Assembly: GCA_964242895.1 (NCBI GenBank) | Contig: CAXTBN010000002.1 | Coordinates: 1 to 64,000, forward strand | Reading direction: 5' to 3' | DNA from: JASLDZ01 sp964242895 | GTDB lineage: Bacteria; Pseudomonadota; Alphaproteobacteria; Caulobacterales; Caulobacteraceae | DNA: 64,000 bases | Part shown: piece after piece, positions 34,762 to 45,548 of the stretch | Numbering within the stretch: the first letter of the stretch is position 1 | Layout of the letters: each line of letters begins with the position of its first letter | The notes under the pieces: model-generated | What the model saw: only the letters and a program-made list of their open reading frames with translations | What the model was told of the DNA's origin: nothing | Database searches by the model: none | Made by a program: the position numbers and the translations under genes

Positions 34762-35579
34762 AGACGGCGCACGGCCTCGGGCGGACCCATCCGCGCCAGG
34801 GCGTCGGCCAAGGGCTCGTCGACCACAGCCATCGCGTGCGCGTTGGCGTGGATCAGCCGGTCGGGCGCGCCAAGCACCCCGACGTGACCTCGCCAGAACA
34901 GGAGGTCGCCGCGGACCGCCTCCGCCGGTGAGACCTCGCGGCAGAGCGTGCGCTGCTGGTCGCTGTCGCGGGGGCAGGCGCGGCCGCAGGCGTGCAAGGC
35001 GGCCTGCACCAGGCCCGAGCAGTCCAGCCCCAGGCTCTCGCGCCCACCCCACAGGTACGGCGCGCCGAGGAAGTGGGCCGCCACGGCCGCGGGGTCGCGC
35101 GCGAAGCCGGAGCCCACCGGCGCGAGCTGGCCCTCCACGAACCAGCCGGCCCGCGCGGCGCGGACGAACCGACCCTCGCGTGCTTCGACGGTCGCGAGCG
35201 CGTTCATCGAGTAGAGGCCGACGGGCCCTGATTTGATGTCCGGCTCGGCGAACGCGTAGGCGCGCAGGGCGCTCACGCGGTGCGTCGGGGCGAGCGCAGG
35301 GCCGGACAGCGCCTCGGCCGGCGCCCATCCCACGTAGCCGTCGCGCCGCGCCTGCCCGAAAGCCCACTCCCCGCGCGTCTCCAGCACGTCGAAGCGCTCG
35401 CCGAACAGGAGCTGGCTCAGCTGCTCGGCGTCGTCCGCCGGCGCGCGGCGGAGCGGGGCGGCGGGGGCCGACGCCTGCAGGGCGTCCGTCTCGACGTAGC
35501 GCTCGGCGACGACGCGACCTTCCAAGCGGGCGTCGGCTTCGCCGTCCAGCCGCAGGGTCTCGCGGGCGTCGAGCGTCAT
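34758..35579 (-). CDS. NlpC/P60-family cell-wall peptidase with SH3 domains
   Basis: A 273-aa cysteine peptidase likely to cut peptidoglycan stem peptides. Two bacterial SH3-like segments occupy about 1-150 (LSQLLFGERFDVLETRGEWA, QARRDGYVGWAPAEAL). The catalytic domain has the nucleophile in RESLGLDCSGLVQAALHACG, the histidine in LFWRGHVGVLG and RLIHANAHAMAVVDEPL. No signal peptide is visible, as in several alphaproteobacterial members. Its ATG overlaps the stop of the M17 peptidase (ATGA), so the two are coupled. Confidence 0.92.
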   Translation of the reverse strand: MTLDARETLRLDGEADARLEGRVVAERYVETDALQASAPAAPLRRAPADDAEQLSQLLFGERFDVLETRGEWAFGQARRDGYVGWAPAEALSGPALAPTHRVSALRAYAFAEPDIKSGPVGLYSMNALATVEAREGRFVRAARAGWFVEGQLAPVGSGFARDPAAVAAHFLGAPYLWGGRESLGLDCSGLVQAALHACGRACPRDSDQQRTLCREVSPAEAVRGDLLFWRGHVGVLGAPDRLIHANAHAMAVVDEPLADALARMGPPEAVRRL

Positions 35580-36970
35580 GCGCCGCTCGCGCCGTAGCGG
35601 TCGACCAGCACGCGGTCGAGGGCGCGGATGGCCTGCGCTTCCGCCCCCACCGGCCAGCCTGGGCGGCCGCGCGGATTCCAGGCGAACACGTCGAAGTGGA
35701 CCCAGGCGCCGGTCTTCGGCGCGAAGCGGCGCAGGAACAGGGCGGCGGTGACGGAGCCCGCCTGCGCCCAGGCGTCCGGATCGTTCTTCAGGTCGGCGAC
35801 CTCCGACTTGAGCGCGTCCTCGTAGCCGTCCCACAGCGGCATGCGCCACAGGGGATCGTGTACGGCCGTCGCGGCGGCGGACAGCTCGGCCGCCAGGGTG
35901 TCGTCGCCCGTATAGAAGGGGATCACCTGCGGTCCGAGCGCCACGCGCGCGGCCCCCGTCAGGGTGGCGAGGTCGACGGTCAGGTCCGGCTCCAGCTCGC
36001 TCGCGCGCGTCAGAGCGTCGGCCAGGATCAGCCGGCCTTCCGCGTCCGTGTTGCTGACCTCCACCGACTTGCCCGCACGCGTGGCCAGCACATCGCCCGG
36101 GCGCATGGCGTCGGCGCTGACGGCGTTCTCCACCGTCGGTACGAGCACGGTCAGGCGCACGGGCAGGCGGCGCTCCATGACGAGGCCGGCGAGCGCCAGG
36201 GCGTGCGCCGCGCCGCCCATGTCCTTCTTCATCAGCCGCATGCCGGCCGAGGGCTTCAGGTCCAGACCGCCGGTGTCGAACGCCACGCCCTTGCCGACCA
36301 GCACCACGCGCGGGCCCTCGGCGGCTCCCTCCCAGGTGATCTCGATCATCCGCGGCGCGCGGTGCGGTGCGGCGGCGCGGCCGACGGTGTGGACGGCGGG
36401 GTGGGCGGCGAGCAGGTCGTCTCCGATCACCACCGTGATGTGCGCGCCGAAGGTGTCGGCGAGCTCGCGCGCGGCGCCCTCGATCTCCGCAGGACCCATG
36501 TCGTTGGCGGGCGTGTCGACCATGTCGCGGGCGAGGCGGCAGGCGCGGGCGACCGGGGCGGCGGCGGCCAGCGCCTCGGCCGACACGTGCAGGCGCGGGC
36601 GGCCGGCAGGGGCCTCGCGGTAGCGGTGGAAGCCGTGCGCGCCCAGCGCCCAGGCCAGGGCCGCGTCCGCTTCGTTCAGGCCGGGGTGCGGCTCCAGCCG
36701 CCAGTCGCCGGGCGGCAGGCGTGCGGGCAGGGCGCGCACGGCGGCGTGGAGCAGCGCGGCGCTCGCGGGCGCGGAGCCCAGGCCCGCCCAGGCGCGCGGC
36801 GCGCCTGCGCCCTCCGCCTGCAGCAGCACGGCGCCGACCTGTCCGCGGAAGTCGGCGAGGGTGGCGGGGCCGGGCGGCGCGCCCTCCGTCGCGCCCTCGG
36901 CGACCAAGTGGACGGGCACGCCGCCGGGCGCGTCGGACAGGCTGTCGAGCGGGCGGGCGGAGGAGGGCAC
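35576..36970 (-). CDS. Leucyl aminopeptidase family protein (M17)
   Basis: A 464-aa cytoplasmic metallopeptidase releasing N-terminal residues. The catalytic domain shows VVLVGKGVAFDTGGLDLKPS, MRLMKKDMGGAAHALALAG, the signature NTDAEGRLILADAL and DLATLTGAARVALG, giving the lysine, aspartate and glutamate metal ligands. The N-terminal domain is shorter and more divergent than in E. coli PepA. The start is a GTG (VPSSARPLD) preceded by CGGAG at 5 nt; a longer frame up to 37066 would cross the TPR gene's promoter. Coupled with NlpC/P60 downstream. Confidence 0.93.
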   Translation of the reverse strand: MPSSARPLDSLSDAPGGVPVHLVAEGATEGAPPGPATLADFRGQVGAVLLQAEGAGAPRAWAGLGSAPASAALLHAAVRALPARLPPGDWRLEPHPGLNEADAALAWALGAHGFHRYREAPAGRPRLHVSAEALAAAAPVARACRLARDMVDTPANDMGPAEIEGAARELADTFGAHITVVIGDDLLAAHPAVHTVGRAAAPHRAPRMIEITWEGAAEGPRVVLVGKGVAFDTGGLDLKPSAGMRLMKKDMGGAAHALALAGLVMERRLPVRLTVLVPTVENAVSADAMRPGDVLATRAGKSVEVSNTDAEGRLILADALTRASELEPDLTVDLATLTGAARVALGPQVIPFYTGDDTLAAELSAAATAVHDPLWRMPLWDGYEDALKSEVADLKNDPDAWAQAGSVTAALFLRRFAPKTGAWVHFDVFAWNPRGRPGWPVGAEAQAIRALDRVLVDRYGASGA

Positions 36971-37023
36971 TTCGGCTCCGGAGTGGCGGCGCGGGCGTGC
37001 GTCCCCGCTGTGGACGCTTATGC

Positions 37024-37038
37024 TTAACGCTTCCTTGA
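37024..37038 (+). promoter_or_regulatory. Candidate CtrA-binding box before the TPR gene
   Basis: TTAA-CGCTTCC-TTGA matches the Caulobacter CtrA consensus TTAA-N7-TTAA in 7 of 8 positions, 45 bp before the TPR gene's ATG. TTAA is rare in DNA of this composition. Unproven without binding data. Confidence 0.5.
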
Positions 37039-37083
37039 TACGGGTGCGCGAGACACGGGAGCACATCTCCCGAGAGTTCCGCC

Positions 37084-37884
37084 ATGCGCCGCAAGCCCGC
37101 CCTCGCCGCGACCCTCCCGGCGCTCGCCGCCGTCCTGCTGGCCACGGCGCCCGCGGCGCAGGCGCGCGGCCTGTTCGGGGGCAAGCCGGCCGCCACCAAG
37201 CCGGCCGCTGCGGCGACGACCGACGACAAGCCGGTGCGGGCCTCGCCCGCGGAGCGGGCTGCGGTCGAGCGTCTGGACCCTCTCGCGCGCGCCGCCTTCT
37301 GGGCCAAGGCCGCCAATTCCGATCCCACCGACGCCGACGCCGAGGTGCACCTCTCGTCGGCGTTGCGCGCGCTCGGCCGCTTCGACGAGGCCGCGGCCGC
37401 GGCCGACAAGGCGCTGGTGCTGCAGCCGGGCTCGGAAGAGGCGATGCTGGAGCTGGGTCGCGCGCGCGTCGGCGCCGGGCAGGGTTTCTACGCCATCGAG
37501 CCGCTGAACCGCGCCGCCGCCGCCGCTCCGCGCGACTGGCGGCCGCACTCGCTGCTCGGCGTGGCCATGGAGCAGGTCAAGCGCCTGGCGGACGCCCGCG
37601 TCGAGTACGAGCGGGCGCTGCAGCTCTCGCCGGACAACCCGGCCGTACTGTCCAACCTTGCGTTGCTGGACGCCGCCGCGGGCGACCGCGCGTCGGCCGA
37701 GACGCTGCTGCGTCGCGCGGCCGCTCAACCGGGCTCCACCGCGCAGGAGCGCGCCAACCTCGCGCTGGTGCTCGGGCTCGGCGGCAAGATGGGCGAAGCC
37801 GAGCAGATCCTGCGCCGCGACCTGCCGCCCGAACTGGCCGAGCAGAACCTGGCCTACCTGCGCGCCGCCTCCCCGACCCGGTAG
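37084..37884 (+). CDS. TPR protein of the pilus locus (TadD-like)
   Basis: A 266-aa exported protein with a signal peptide (about 1-27, ending APAAQA) and tetratricopeptide repeats from about 75 to 240 (DAEVHLSSALRALGRFDEAA, ADKALVLQPGSEEAMLELGR, RVEYERALQLSPDNPAVLSN). It resembles TadD, the outer-membrane-associated TPR factor of Flp pilus assembly. It has no lipobox cysteine at the cleavage site, whereas TadD is usually a lipoprotein, so the assignment is moderate. It converges on tadC with 34 bp between the stops and has a CtrA-like box upstream. Confidence 0.8.
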   Translation: MRRKPALAATLPALAAVLLATAPAAQARGLFGGKPAATKPAAAATTDDKPVRASPAERAAVERLDPLARAAFWAKAANSDPTDADAEVHLSSALRALGRFDEAAAAADKALVLQPGSEEAMLELGRARVGAGQGFYAIEPLNRAAAAAPRDWRPHSLLGVAMEQVKRLADARVEYERALQLSPDNPAVLSNLALLDAAAGDRASAETLLRRAAAQPGSTAQERANLALVLGLGGKMGEAEQILRRDLPPELAEQNLAYLRAASPTR

Positions 37885-37918
37885 GCGGTCGGGCTCCGGG
37901 CCTCACTCCGCGTCCGCC

Positions 37919-38932
37919 TCAGTGGGCGGTCGAGGTCTGCACCTTCTTCTGGCTGTTCATGGTGTCCATGATGCGGAAGCAGGAAGGTGCGCCGATGACG
38001 ATGAAGATCACCGGCAGGAAGAACACGATCATCGGCACGGTGAGCTTGGCGGGCAGCTGAGCCGCCTTCTTCTCCGCCGACGCCAACCGGAGATCCCGGT
38101 TCTCCTTGGCCATGACGCGCAGGGCCGAGCCGAGCGGCGTGCCGTAGCGTTCAGCCTGGATCATAGCCACGACCACGCCCTTGATGCCGGGATGGTTGGT
38201 GCGCTTGGCGAGGCCCTCGTAGGCTTGGCGACGCTCGGGCAGGTAGCTGAGCTCGGCGGTGAGCAGCGACAACTCCTCGGCCAATTCCAGGGACTGGCCG
38301 CCGATCTCGCCGGCCACCTTCTGAATGGCGGCCTCGATCGACATGCCCGCCTCCACGCAGATCAGGAGCAGGTCGAGCGCGTCCGGGAAGGCCTGGACGA
38401 TCTTCTCGCGGCGCTTGGTGATCAGGTTGCCGAGGTACATGTTCGGCGCGTAGAAGCCGGCGACGAAGCCCACCACCACCGCGCACATGCGCGTCATCGG
38501 TGGCCATCCGAAGCTGTTGACCACGTTGATGTAGAAGCCGACGCCCAGCGCCAATAGGAACGGGGTCAGGAACCGGAAGAAGTAGAAGGTCGAGACGGGG
38601 CGGGGACCGCGAAATCCGGCCTGCATCAGCTTATCGACGACCTTCGGGTCCTCCAGAAGCTTGGACAAGTTCAGCTTCTCGACCACGCGCTTGTAGAAGC
38701 TCTCGTCGGTGCGGCGCAGGTTGGCGGAGGCTTCGCCCGCCTTGCCGAGAGAGGCGCGGTGCGCGCGGCGCAGTTCCTCGCGGCGGGTGGCCACCGACTT
38801 CATGCGCGCGTCCAGCTTGTCGCCGCTGAAGGCGGGCGCGGCGACGCTCAGGCAGGTGAGGAACACGGCCACCGCGACGATGGCCGCGGCCACGTTGGCC
38901 GGGTCGCTCAGCAGCTTGACGAAGCCCTCCAT
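37919..38932 (-). CDS. tadC: Flp pilus assembly inner-membrane protein TadC/CpaH
   Basis: A 337-aa polytopic protein of the type II secretion F family, forming the pilus inner-membrane platform with TadB. Membrane segments lie near 12-33, 120-165 and 300-320. The F-domain motif covers YAPNMYLGNLITKRREKIVQ, AFPDALDLLLICVEAGMSIE and AERYGTPLGSALRVMAKENR. The order after tadB and the 13-bp spacing place it at the end of the cpa operon. Confidence 0.95.
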   Translation of the reverse strand: MEGFVKLLSDPANVAAAIVAVAVFLTCLSVAAPAFSGDKLDARMKSVATRREELRRAHRASLGKAGEASANLRRTDESFYKRVVEKLNLSKLLEDPKVVDKLMQAGFRGPRPVSTFYFFRFLTPFLLALGVGFYINVVNSFGWPPMTRMCAVVVGFVAGFYAPNMYLGNLITKRREKIVQAFPDALDLLLICVEAGMSIEAAIQKVAGEIGGQSLELAEELSLLTAELSYLPERRQAYEGLAKRTNHPGIKGVVVAMIQAERYGTPLGSALRVMAKENRDLRLASAEKKAAQLPAKLTVPMIVFFLPVIFIVIGAPSCFRIMDTMNSQKKVQTSTAH

Positions 38933-38945
38933 CCTGCTTCGCCCT

Positions 38946-39953
38946 TCAGAACTTGAAGTTGATCATGCGGCGCATGATGAAGGTGCCGAGGGCCATGATC
39001 GTCGCGCCCGCCATCAGCGCGATGTGTCCGCGCGGGTCGGTGAACATCACCATCATGTAGCTCGGCTGGAGCAAGGTGATGGCGAGCAGCAGGCCGGGCG
39101 GCAGCACGCCGATGATCCCGGCCGAAGCCACGGCTTCTCCAGACAAGGCCTTGATCTTCTCGCGCATCAGCTTTCGTGCGCGCAGCACGGTCGAGAGGTT
39201 GGTCAGCGCCTCGGCCAAGTTGCCGCCGGTCTTCTGCTGGATCGCGATGACGATCGAGAAGAACCGCACCTCCGAGGTCGGCATGCGGGTGTACATCTTC
39301 TCCAGGGCGCTCGGCAGGTCTTGACCGACGCCGACGGCCTCCACCAAACGCTGGAACTCGCCCGCGAGCGGCTGCGGGCTCTCCTGGGCGATGACCTTGA
39401 GGCAGTCGTGCACGGGCAGGCCAGATTTGATGCCGCGGACGATCACGTCGACGGAGTTGGGGAACTCCTCCGTGAATTTCTTGAGCCGGCTCTTGCACAA
39501 CACGCCCAACAGCCAGCGCGGCAGGCCCAGGCCGCCGACGAAGGCCGCGCCCGCCGCCGCCAGCGGGCTGCGCATCAGCATCGCGACCACGACGCCGATC
39601 GCGAGACCCGCCACGGCGCTGCCGATCCAGAACGCCTGGAGCGAGATCGACAGGCCGGCCTGCTCGATGCGCGCGGCGATCGTCAGCTTCGCCTTACGCT
39701 CCAGCCGCTCCTGCGCCTTGAGGCTGTCCAGGATCTGCTTGCGCCGGGTCACCGCGGGCTCCCCGGCGCCCTTCACACCCTTCAGTCGCGCCTCGGCGCG
39801 GCCCGCTCCCGCCACGATGGCCAGCCGCTTGGACGACTTGCGGTTGGAGGCCGCGCCGCCGCCCTCGCCGCCGCCGGCGAAGGCGAGGCCGAGCGTCAGC
39901 ACCGCCGCGAAGCCGGCCAGGGCGATGACGGCGAAGAGGAGGTTGGGGCTCAC
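38946..39953 (-). CDS. tadB: Flp pilus assembly inner-membrane protein TadB/CpaG
   Basis: A 335-aa type II secretion F family protein, paralogous to the next gene. It has membrane segments near 5-26, 105-150 and 285-330, and the F domain LKKFTEEFPNSVDVIVRGIK, SGLPVHDCLKVIAQESPQPL, EVRFFSIVIAIQQKTGGNLA. GTG start 3 bp after the cpaF stop. It should form the platform on which the CpaF ATPase acts. Confidence 0.95.
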   Translation of the reverse strand: MSPNLLFAVIALAGFAAVLTLGLAFAGGGEGGGAASNRKSSKRLAIVAGAGRAEARLKGVKGAGEPAVTRRKQILDSLKAQERLERKAKLTIAARIEQAGLSISLQAFWIGSAVAGLAIGVVVAMLMRSPLAAAGAAFVGGLGLPRWLLGVLCKSRLKKFTEEFPNSVDVIVRGIKSGLPVHDCLKVIAQESPQPLAGEFQRLVEAVGVGQDLPSALEKMYTRMPTSEVRFFSIVIAIQQKTGGNLAEALTNLSTVLRARKLMREKIKALSGEAVASAGIIGVLPPGLLLAITLLQPSYMMVMFTDPRGHIALMAGATIMALGTFIMRRMINFKF

Positions 39954-39956
39954 CGC

Positions 39957-41513
<1,557 letters not shown>

Positions 41514-41520
41514 GGGAGCC

Positions 41521-43083
41521 TCAGCGCCCCATCAGCTTGTCGAGCAGGCCCTTGGGCTTTGGTGTCGGCGCCTCGCGGCGGCTCAGCTGCTGCGCGAAGG
41601 TCATCAGCCCCTCCGCCGCCTTGGCCTTCGCGTTCACCTCGAAGATCATCTGGCCGTTGTTGGCCGCCTGGCCGAACAGCTTGGCGTCGAACGGCAGCAC
41701 CAGGGCGGGCTCCAGGTCCAGCGCCTTGGCGAACTCCTTCAGCGGGATCTCCGGGCGGCCGGGGAGGCCCACCTGGTTGACCACCAGGTGCGGCGGCGCG
41801 TCGTTGGGCCGGCCGCGGCGGACCAGGTCGATCAGGTTCTTCCCGTTGCGCAGCGAGGCGAGGTCGGGCGAGGCCACCAGCACCACGTCGTCGGCCGACA
41901 GCAGGGTGTGGCGCATCCAGGCGCTCCACAGGTGCGGCAGGTCCAGCACCACGTAGGGCGCCGTGGAGCGGATCTTGCGGCTGACCTCCTCGTAGGCGCT
42001 GGCGGCGATGTCGAAGTCGTCGTCCAGCGTGGCGGGCGCGGCGAACAGGCTCAGCCGGTCGGTGCAGCGGGCCGTCATGCGGTCCATCAGCACGGGGTCC
42101 AGCCGGTCGGGCTTCGACAAGGCGTCGGCGATGCCCTGGATCGGGTCCTGGTTGAAGTCGAGCGCGGCGGTGCCGAAGGGCAGGTCGTAGTCGACGATGC
42201 AGGTGTTGGCCTGCACGTGCTCGCTCAGCGCCCAGGCGAAGTTGTGCGCCAGCGTCGAGGCCCCGACCCCGCCCTTGGCGCCCAGGAAGGCCAGGGTGCG
42301 GCCGACGAAGGGCGTCGCCGGGTCGGCGTACAGGCCCGCAATGGTGCGGATCATCTGCAGCGGACCGAACGGCGGCGTCAGATACTCGCTCACGCCGCGG
42401 CGCATCAGCTCGCGGTAGAGGGCGATGTCGTTCGCCTGGCCGATGATCACGACCTTGGTGCCGGGGTCGCAGACCTCCGCCAACCGGTCGAGGCCGGCCA
42501 GCAGCGTCTCGGGCGGATCCAGGCTCTCGATCATCAGCAGCGAGGGCGTGGGCGTGGTGCGGTAGAAGGCGAGCGCATCGGCCAGTCCGCCCGGGCGCAC
42601 CAGGGTGGTGGCGCGCACCAGCCGGCGGTCGCCGGCGGCGCGCTCGGCGATCGCGGCGGTCTCCGGCCGCTGGGCGAAGACGTGGATGGCGATCCGCGGC
42701 ACGGGCGTCTCGCCCATGGCGGTCTCCACCTGTCCCATCAGCGAGCCGACGGGGTTGAAGGCCGCCGCCTCCTCGTCTGCGGCCGAGGCCGAGGCGGGCG
42801 GCTCCGCGGGCGCGGGCAGGCCGGCGAAGGGGTTGACCCGCCCGTCCGTGTCGCTGGCCGGCTCCTCGTCGAGCGCCGGGTCGAACGGCTGCAGGATCGT
42901 CAGCGCCTGCGGGTCGAGTTCGCGCTCCGGCTCCTGTTCCGGCGGGGTGGGAAGGTCGGCCTCGGCCTGGGCTTCGACGTCCCCGTCCGGGAAGTGGAAG
43001 GGCGGTGGCGCGGCGTCCGTGGTGAAGTCGTCGTCGGCGTCGAAGCCGTCTGACGAGGTGAGGGGGCGGGCGGCGGCGGTCAT
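41521..43083 (-). CDS. cpaE: Pilus polar-localisation protein CpaE/TadZ
   Basis: A 520-aa protein with an acidic disordered N-terminus (about 1-130), an atypical receiver-like domain (IAIHVFAQRPETAAIAERAA onward) and a MinD/ParA-type ATPase domain. The P-loop is TLAFLGAKGGVGASTLAHNF, with CIVDYDLPFGTAALDF and VVLDLPHLWSAWMRHTLLSA as switch regions. CpaE places the secretion apparatus at the pole in Caulobacter. It lies 1 bp downstream of cpaD. Confidence 0.95.
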   Translation of the reverse strand: MTAAARPLTSSDGFDADDDFTTDAAPPPFHFPDGDVEAQAEADLPTPPEQEPERELDPQALTILQPFDPALDEEPASDTDGRVNPFAGLPAPAEPPASASAADEEAAAFNPVGSLMGQVETAMGETPVPRIAIHVFAQRPETAAIAERAAGDRRLVRATTLVRPGGLADALAFYRTTPTPSLLMIESLDPPETLLAGLDRLAEVCDPGTKVVIIGQANDIALYRELMRRGVSEYLTPPFGPLQMIRTIAGLYADPATPFVGRTLAFLGAKGGVGASTLAHNFAWALSEHVQANTCIVDYDLPFGTAALDFNQDPIQGIADALSKPDRLDPVLMDRMTARCTDRLSLFAAPATLDDDFDIAASAYEEVSRKIRSTAPYVVLDLPHLWSAWMRHTLLSADDVVLVASPDLASLRNGKNLIDLVRRGRPNDAPPHLVVNQVGLPGRPEIPLKEFAKALDLEPALVLPFDAKLFGQAANNGQMIFEVNAKAKAAEGLMTFAQQLSRREAPTPKPKGLLDKLMGR

Positions 43084-43084
43084 G

Positions 43085-43780
43085 TCACTTCACCGCCTGT
43101 GAGACCGTGCCGCTGGCCTGGTCGTCCTTCGCCGAGGCCGTGAGCGCGCCCTTTCGATAGTTGTCGAGCACCATGGCCCGCCGCCCGGCGTCGGCGGGGG
43201 TCACGAGCCGCGGCGCCTGGAGGTCGCGCGGGTCTGCCAGCATCGCGGCGAAGTTGCGGGCGATGGCGCAGCCGAAATGCATTGAGACCCCATTGCCGTT
43301 GGTGGACGTCAGGTTGTCCCAGCCCCCGTTGCAGTCGGGAGTTTCGGTGGCGAGCCGCTCGAAGCGCGCCGTCACCGGCGCACCCGGTCCCGAAACGTCG
43401 GACGCGACATCCAGCCGCAGGGCGTCGGGCGGCACGCCCAGCGTCACCAGCCGGTCGGCCGCCGCCTGCGCCGACAGCTGGGCGTCGGGGCCGCCGTCGC
43501 CAGGACTGCGGACCACCACGGCGGCGGACGCGCCGGCGTCGCGCCAAGTCTGGGCGAAGGCCGCCAACGCCGCTTCCTGCGCGCGGGAGAGGGCGCCGTG
43601 CGGGTGCACCGCGAGCGCGACCACCTCCGGATGCTCGACCACCTTGACCGGATACTGGTCGAGCGGGGTCGTCGCCGCCGCGGCGCGACCGTTGGTCGGA
43701 GGTGCGTGGGCGCAGGCCCCGGCGAGGGCGAGCGCGGCCACGAGCGCGGCGGAGGCGCGGAGGCGATCAGTCGACCACAT
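43085..43780 (-). CDS. cpaD: Pilus assembly lipoprotein CpaD
   Basis: A 231-aa outer-membrane-associated lipoprotein with the lipobox ALAGAC near residue 22. The CpaD domain is visible in EVVALAVHPHGALSRAQEAA, VVVRSPGDGGPDAQLSAQAA, ETPDCNGGWDNLTSTNGNG and HFGCAIARNFAAMLADPRDL, with conserved cysteines. It helps the CpaC secretin. Its start lies inside the last 14 bases of cpaC. Confidence 0.93.
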   Translation of the reverse strand: MWSTDRLRASAALVAALALAGACAHAPPTNGRAAAATTPLDQYPVKVVEHPEVVALAVHPHGALSRAQEAALAAFAQTWRDAGASAAVVVRSPGDGGPDAQLSAQAAADRLVTLGVPPDALRLDVASDVSGPGAPVTARFERLATETPDCNGGWDNLTSTNGNGVSMHFGCAIARNFAAMLADPRDLQAPRLVTPADAGRRAMVLDNYRKGALTASAKDDQASGTVSQAVK

Positions 43781-45548
43781 GGCCGTACGGTCCTTGGTAG
43801 GTCTTGCCGGCGGTGGCGTCGGCGGGTTTGCCGAAGCCAGAGTTCAGCCGGCCGAGGAGGTTGGTCTCGAGGTCGTTGGCGATCTTCAATCCGTCGGCCG
43901 GAGTGGCGAAGTCTTCCGGGCGACCGGGCCTCACCAGGTACGGCGTGACGATGATGACCAGCTCGGTCTCGTTGTTCTGGAAGTCTCGCGACCGCAGCAG
44001 CGCGCCGACGATCGGGATCTGCATCAGACCGGGAAGGCTGTCGAGCGTCTGCTTGGTCTGCGACTGGAGCAGCCCCGCGATCATGTACGATCCGCCGCTG
44101 GGCAGCTCCACGGTCGTCTCGGCGCGGCGGACGCTGAGGCCCGGAATGGAGAGGCTGGGTGCGCTGCTTCCCGTGCCGCTGGTGCTGCTGGCGGTGACCA
44201 GGTTGAAGCCGCCCACGCTCGTCAGCTCGGAGACCTCCGTGGAGATCTTGAGCGAGATGCGGCCGTCGGACAGGACCACCGGCGTGTAGCCCAGGCCCAC
44301 GCCGTAGGGCTTGAACTCCACCGAGATCGTCCCGGTGATGTCGCGCGACACCGGCACGGGGAACTCGCCGCCCACGAGGAAGCGTCCGCTCTCGCCGGAC
44401 ACCGCGGTCAGGCTCGGCTCGGCGAGCGTGCGCACCAGCCCGACGCGCTCGAACGCCTGGATCTGCGCGTTGGCGCTGTTCAGTCCCGAAGACCCCGCCG
44501 TCTTGATGGCTGTGGCGGTGTTGGTGTTGTTGGCCGTGACCGTCTGGCCCGCCGCGTTGACGTAGGTGAACGGGCCCTTGCTGCCGGTGGTCTGGTAGCA
44601 GGTGCCGGTCACTCCGCCGGCGCAGGGCACCACCAGGGCGGGCTGTTGCGTGGTGTCCGCCGAGTAGCCGCCGGTGACCCCGCCGAGCAGCGTGCCGGCC
44701 ACCCCGTACGTCACCGCCTTGGCGAGCGCGTACTGAGGGCCGCCCACCGCGCCCAGGACGGCGCCCAGGTCGAAGCCCAGCTGCTTGATCACCGTGCGAT
44801 CGACCTCGGCGATGCGCACCTTCAGCATCACCTGGTCGCCGCCGGTCAGCGTGATCAGGTTCACGATGCGCCTGGGATCGTCGACGAAGGAGCCGACCAG
44901 CTTGAGGGCGCGGTCCGCCTCGCCGGCGCTGGAGGCCTCGCCGGTCAGGATCAGGTTGCTGTTGGCCGCGTGCACCTGGATCCGGGTGCCCGGCATCAGG
45001 GTGGCGAGCGTGTCGGAGGCGGCGGTCCAGTCCTGGTCCACCCGGATGTCCAGGTGCAGGATGCGACGGCCCACGCCGTCGACGAAGGTGGCGTCGGTCT
45101 GACCGGCGGCGACGCCCGTCACGTAGATGCGCCGCGGCGTGGAGAGCACCACGTCGGCGACCTTGGGATCGGTCACCATGACGTCGCGGGCGTCGGTGGG
45201 CAGGTCCACCACCGCGGATTTGCCGCGCGGCAGCGAGATCATCTGCGAGGCCGCGGAGCCCACGCCCACGTGCACGCTGCGCGGCGCGCCGTAACTCTCG
45301 GACGACGGCGGCGCGAAGGCCGGAGGCGCCACGCCGTAACCCGCGGGCGCGCCGCAGGGGCCGACGCACGGCGCGGGCGCCGACGACGGGCTAGACCGAG
45401 TCCCGTCCGAATACGGCGAAGGGGCGAAGGCCGAGCGCGGGTATGGTCGGCCGGCCAACTCCTGCGCGGGGGAGGCGGTCGGGGCCGACAGCGCCAGGAA
45501 GGCGCCGCCGGCGAGCAGCCACGTGCGGGCCATCGGGGCGCGGGTCAT
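43767..45548 (-). CDS. cpaC: Outer-membrane secretin CpaC/RcpA
   Basis: A 593-aa exported secretin that forms the pilus pore. A signal peptide ends near SPAQA/ASPAQ (about 29). The pilus N-terminal domain is KSAVVDLPTDARDVMVTDPK, then a BON-like region (RVDQDWTAASDTLATLMPGT) and the secretin domain with the signature GGSYMIAGLLQSQTKQTLDS, LPGLMQIPIVGALLRSRDFQ and TELVIIVTPYLVRP. A central insertion of about 70 residues rich in T, N and G (TTQQPALVVPCAGG onward) has two cysteines and looks specific to this lineage. Overlaps cpaB by ATGA. Confidence 0.95.
   Translation of the reverse strand: MTRAPMARTWLLAGGAFLALSAPTASPAQELAGRPYPRSAFAPSPYSDGTRSSPSSAPAPCVGPCGAPAGYGVAPPAFAPPSSESYGAPRSVHVGVGSAASQMISLPRGKSAVVDLPTDARDVMVTDPKVADVVLSTPRRIYVTGVAAGQTDATFVDGVGRRILHLDIRVDQDWTAASDTLATLMPGTRIQVHAANSNLILTGEASSAGEADRALKLVGSFVDDPRRIVNLITLTGGDQVMLKVRIAEVDRTVIKQLGFDLGAVLGAVGGPQYALAKAVTYGVAGTLLGGVTGGYSADTTQQPALVVPCAGGVTGTCYQTTGSKGPFTYVNAAGQTVTANNTNTATAIKTAGSSGLNSANAQIQAFERVGLVRTLAEPSLTAVSGESGRFLVGGEFPVPVSRDITGTISVEFKPYGVGLGYTPVVLSDGRISLKISTEVSELTSVGGFNLVTASSTSGTGSSAPSLSIPGLSVRRAETTVELPSGGSYMIAGLLQSQTKQTLDSLPGLMQIPIVGALLRSRDFQNNETELVIIVTPYLVRPGRPEDFATPADGLKIANDLETNLLGRLNSGFGKPADATAGKTYQGPYGHVVD

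Noticed and set aside
34758..37409. A single long minus-strand protein covering NlpC/P60 and the region beyond
   Set aside because: The NlpC domain has its own ATG overlapping the M17 stop; upstream residues are the out-of-frame shadow of the M17 gene.
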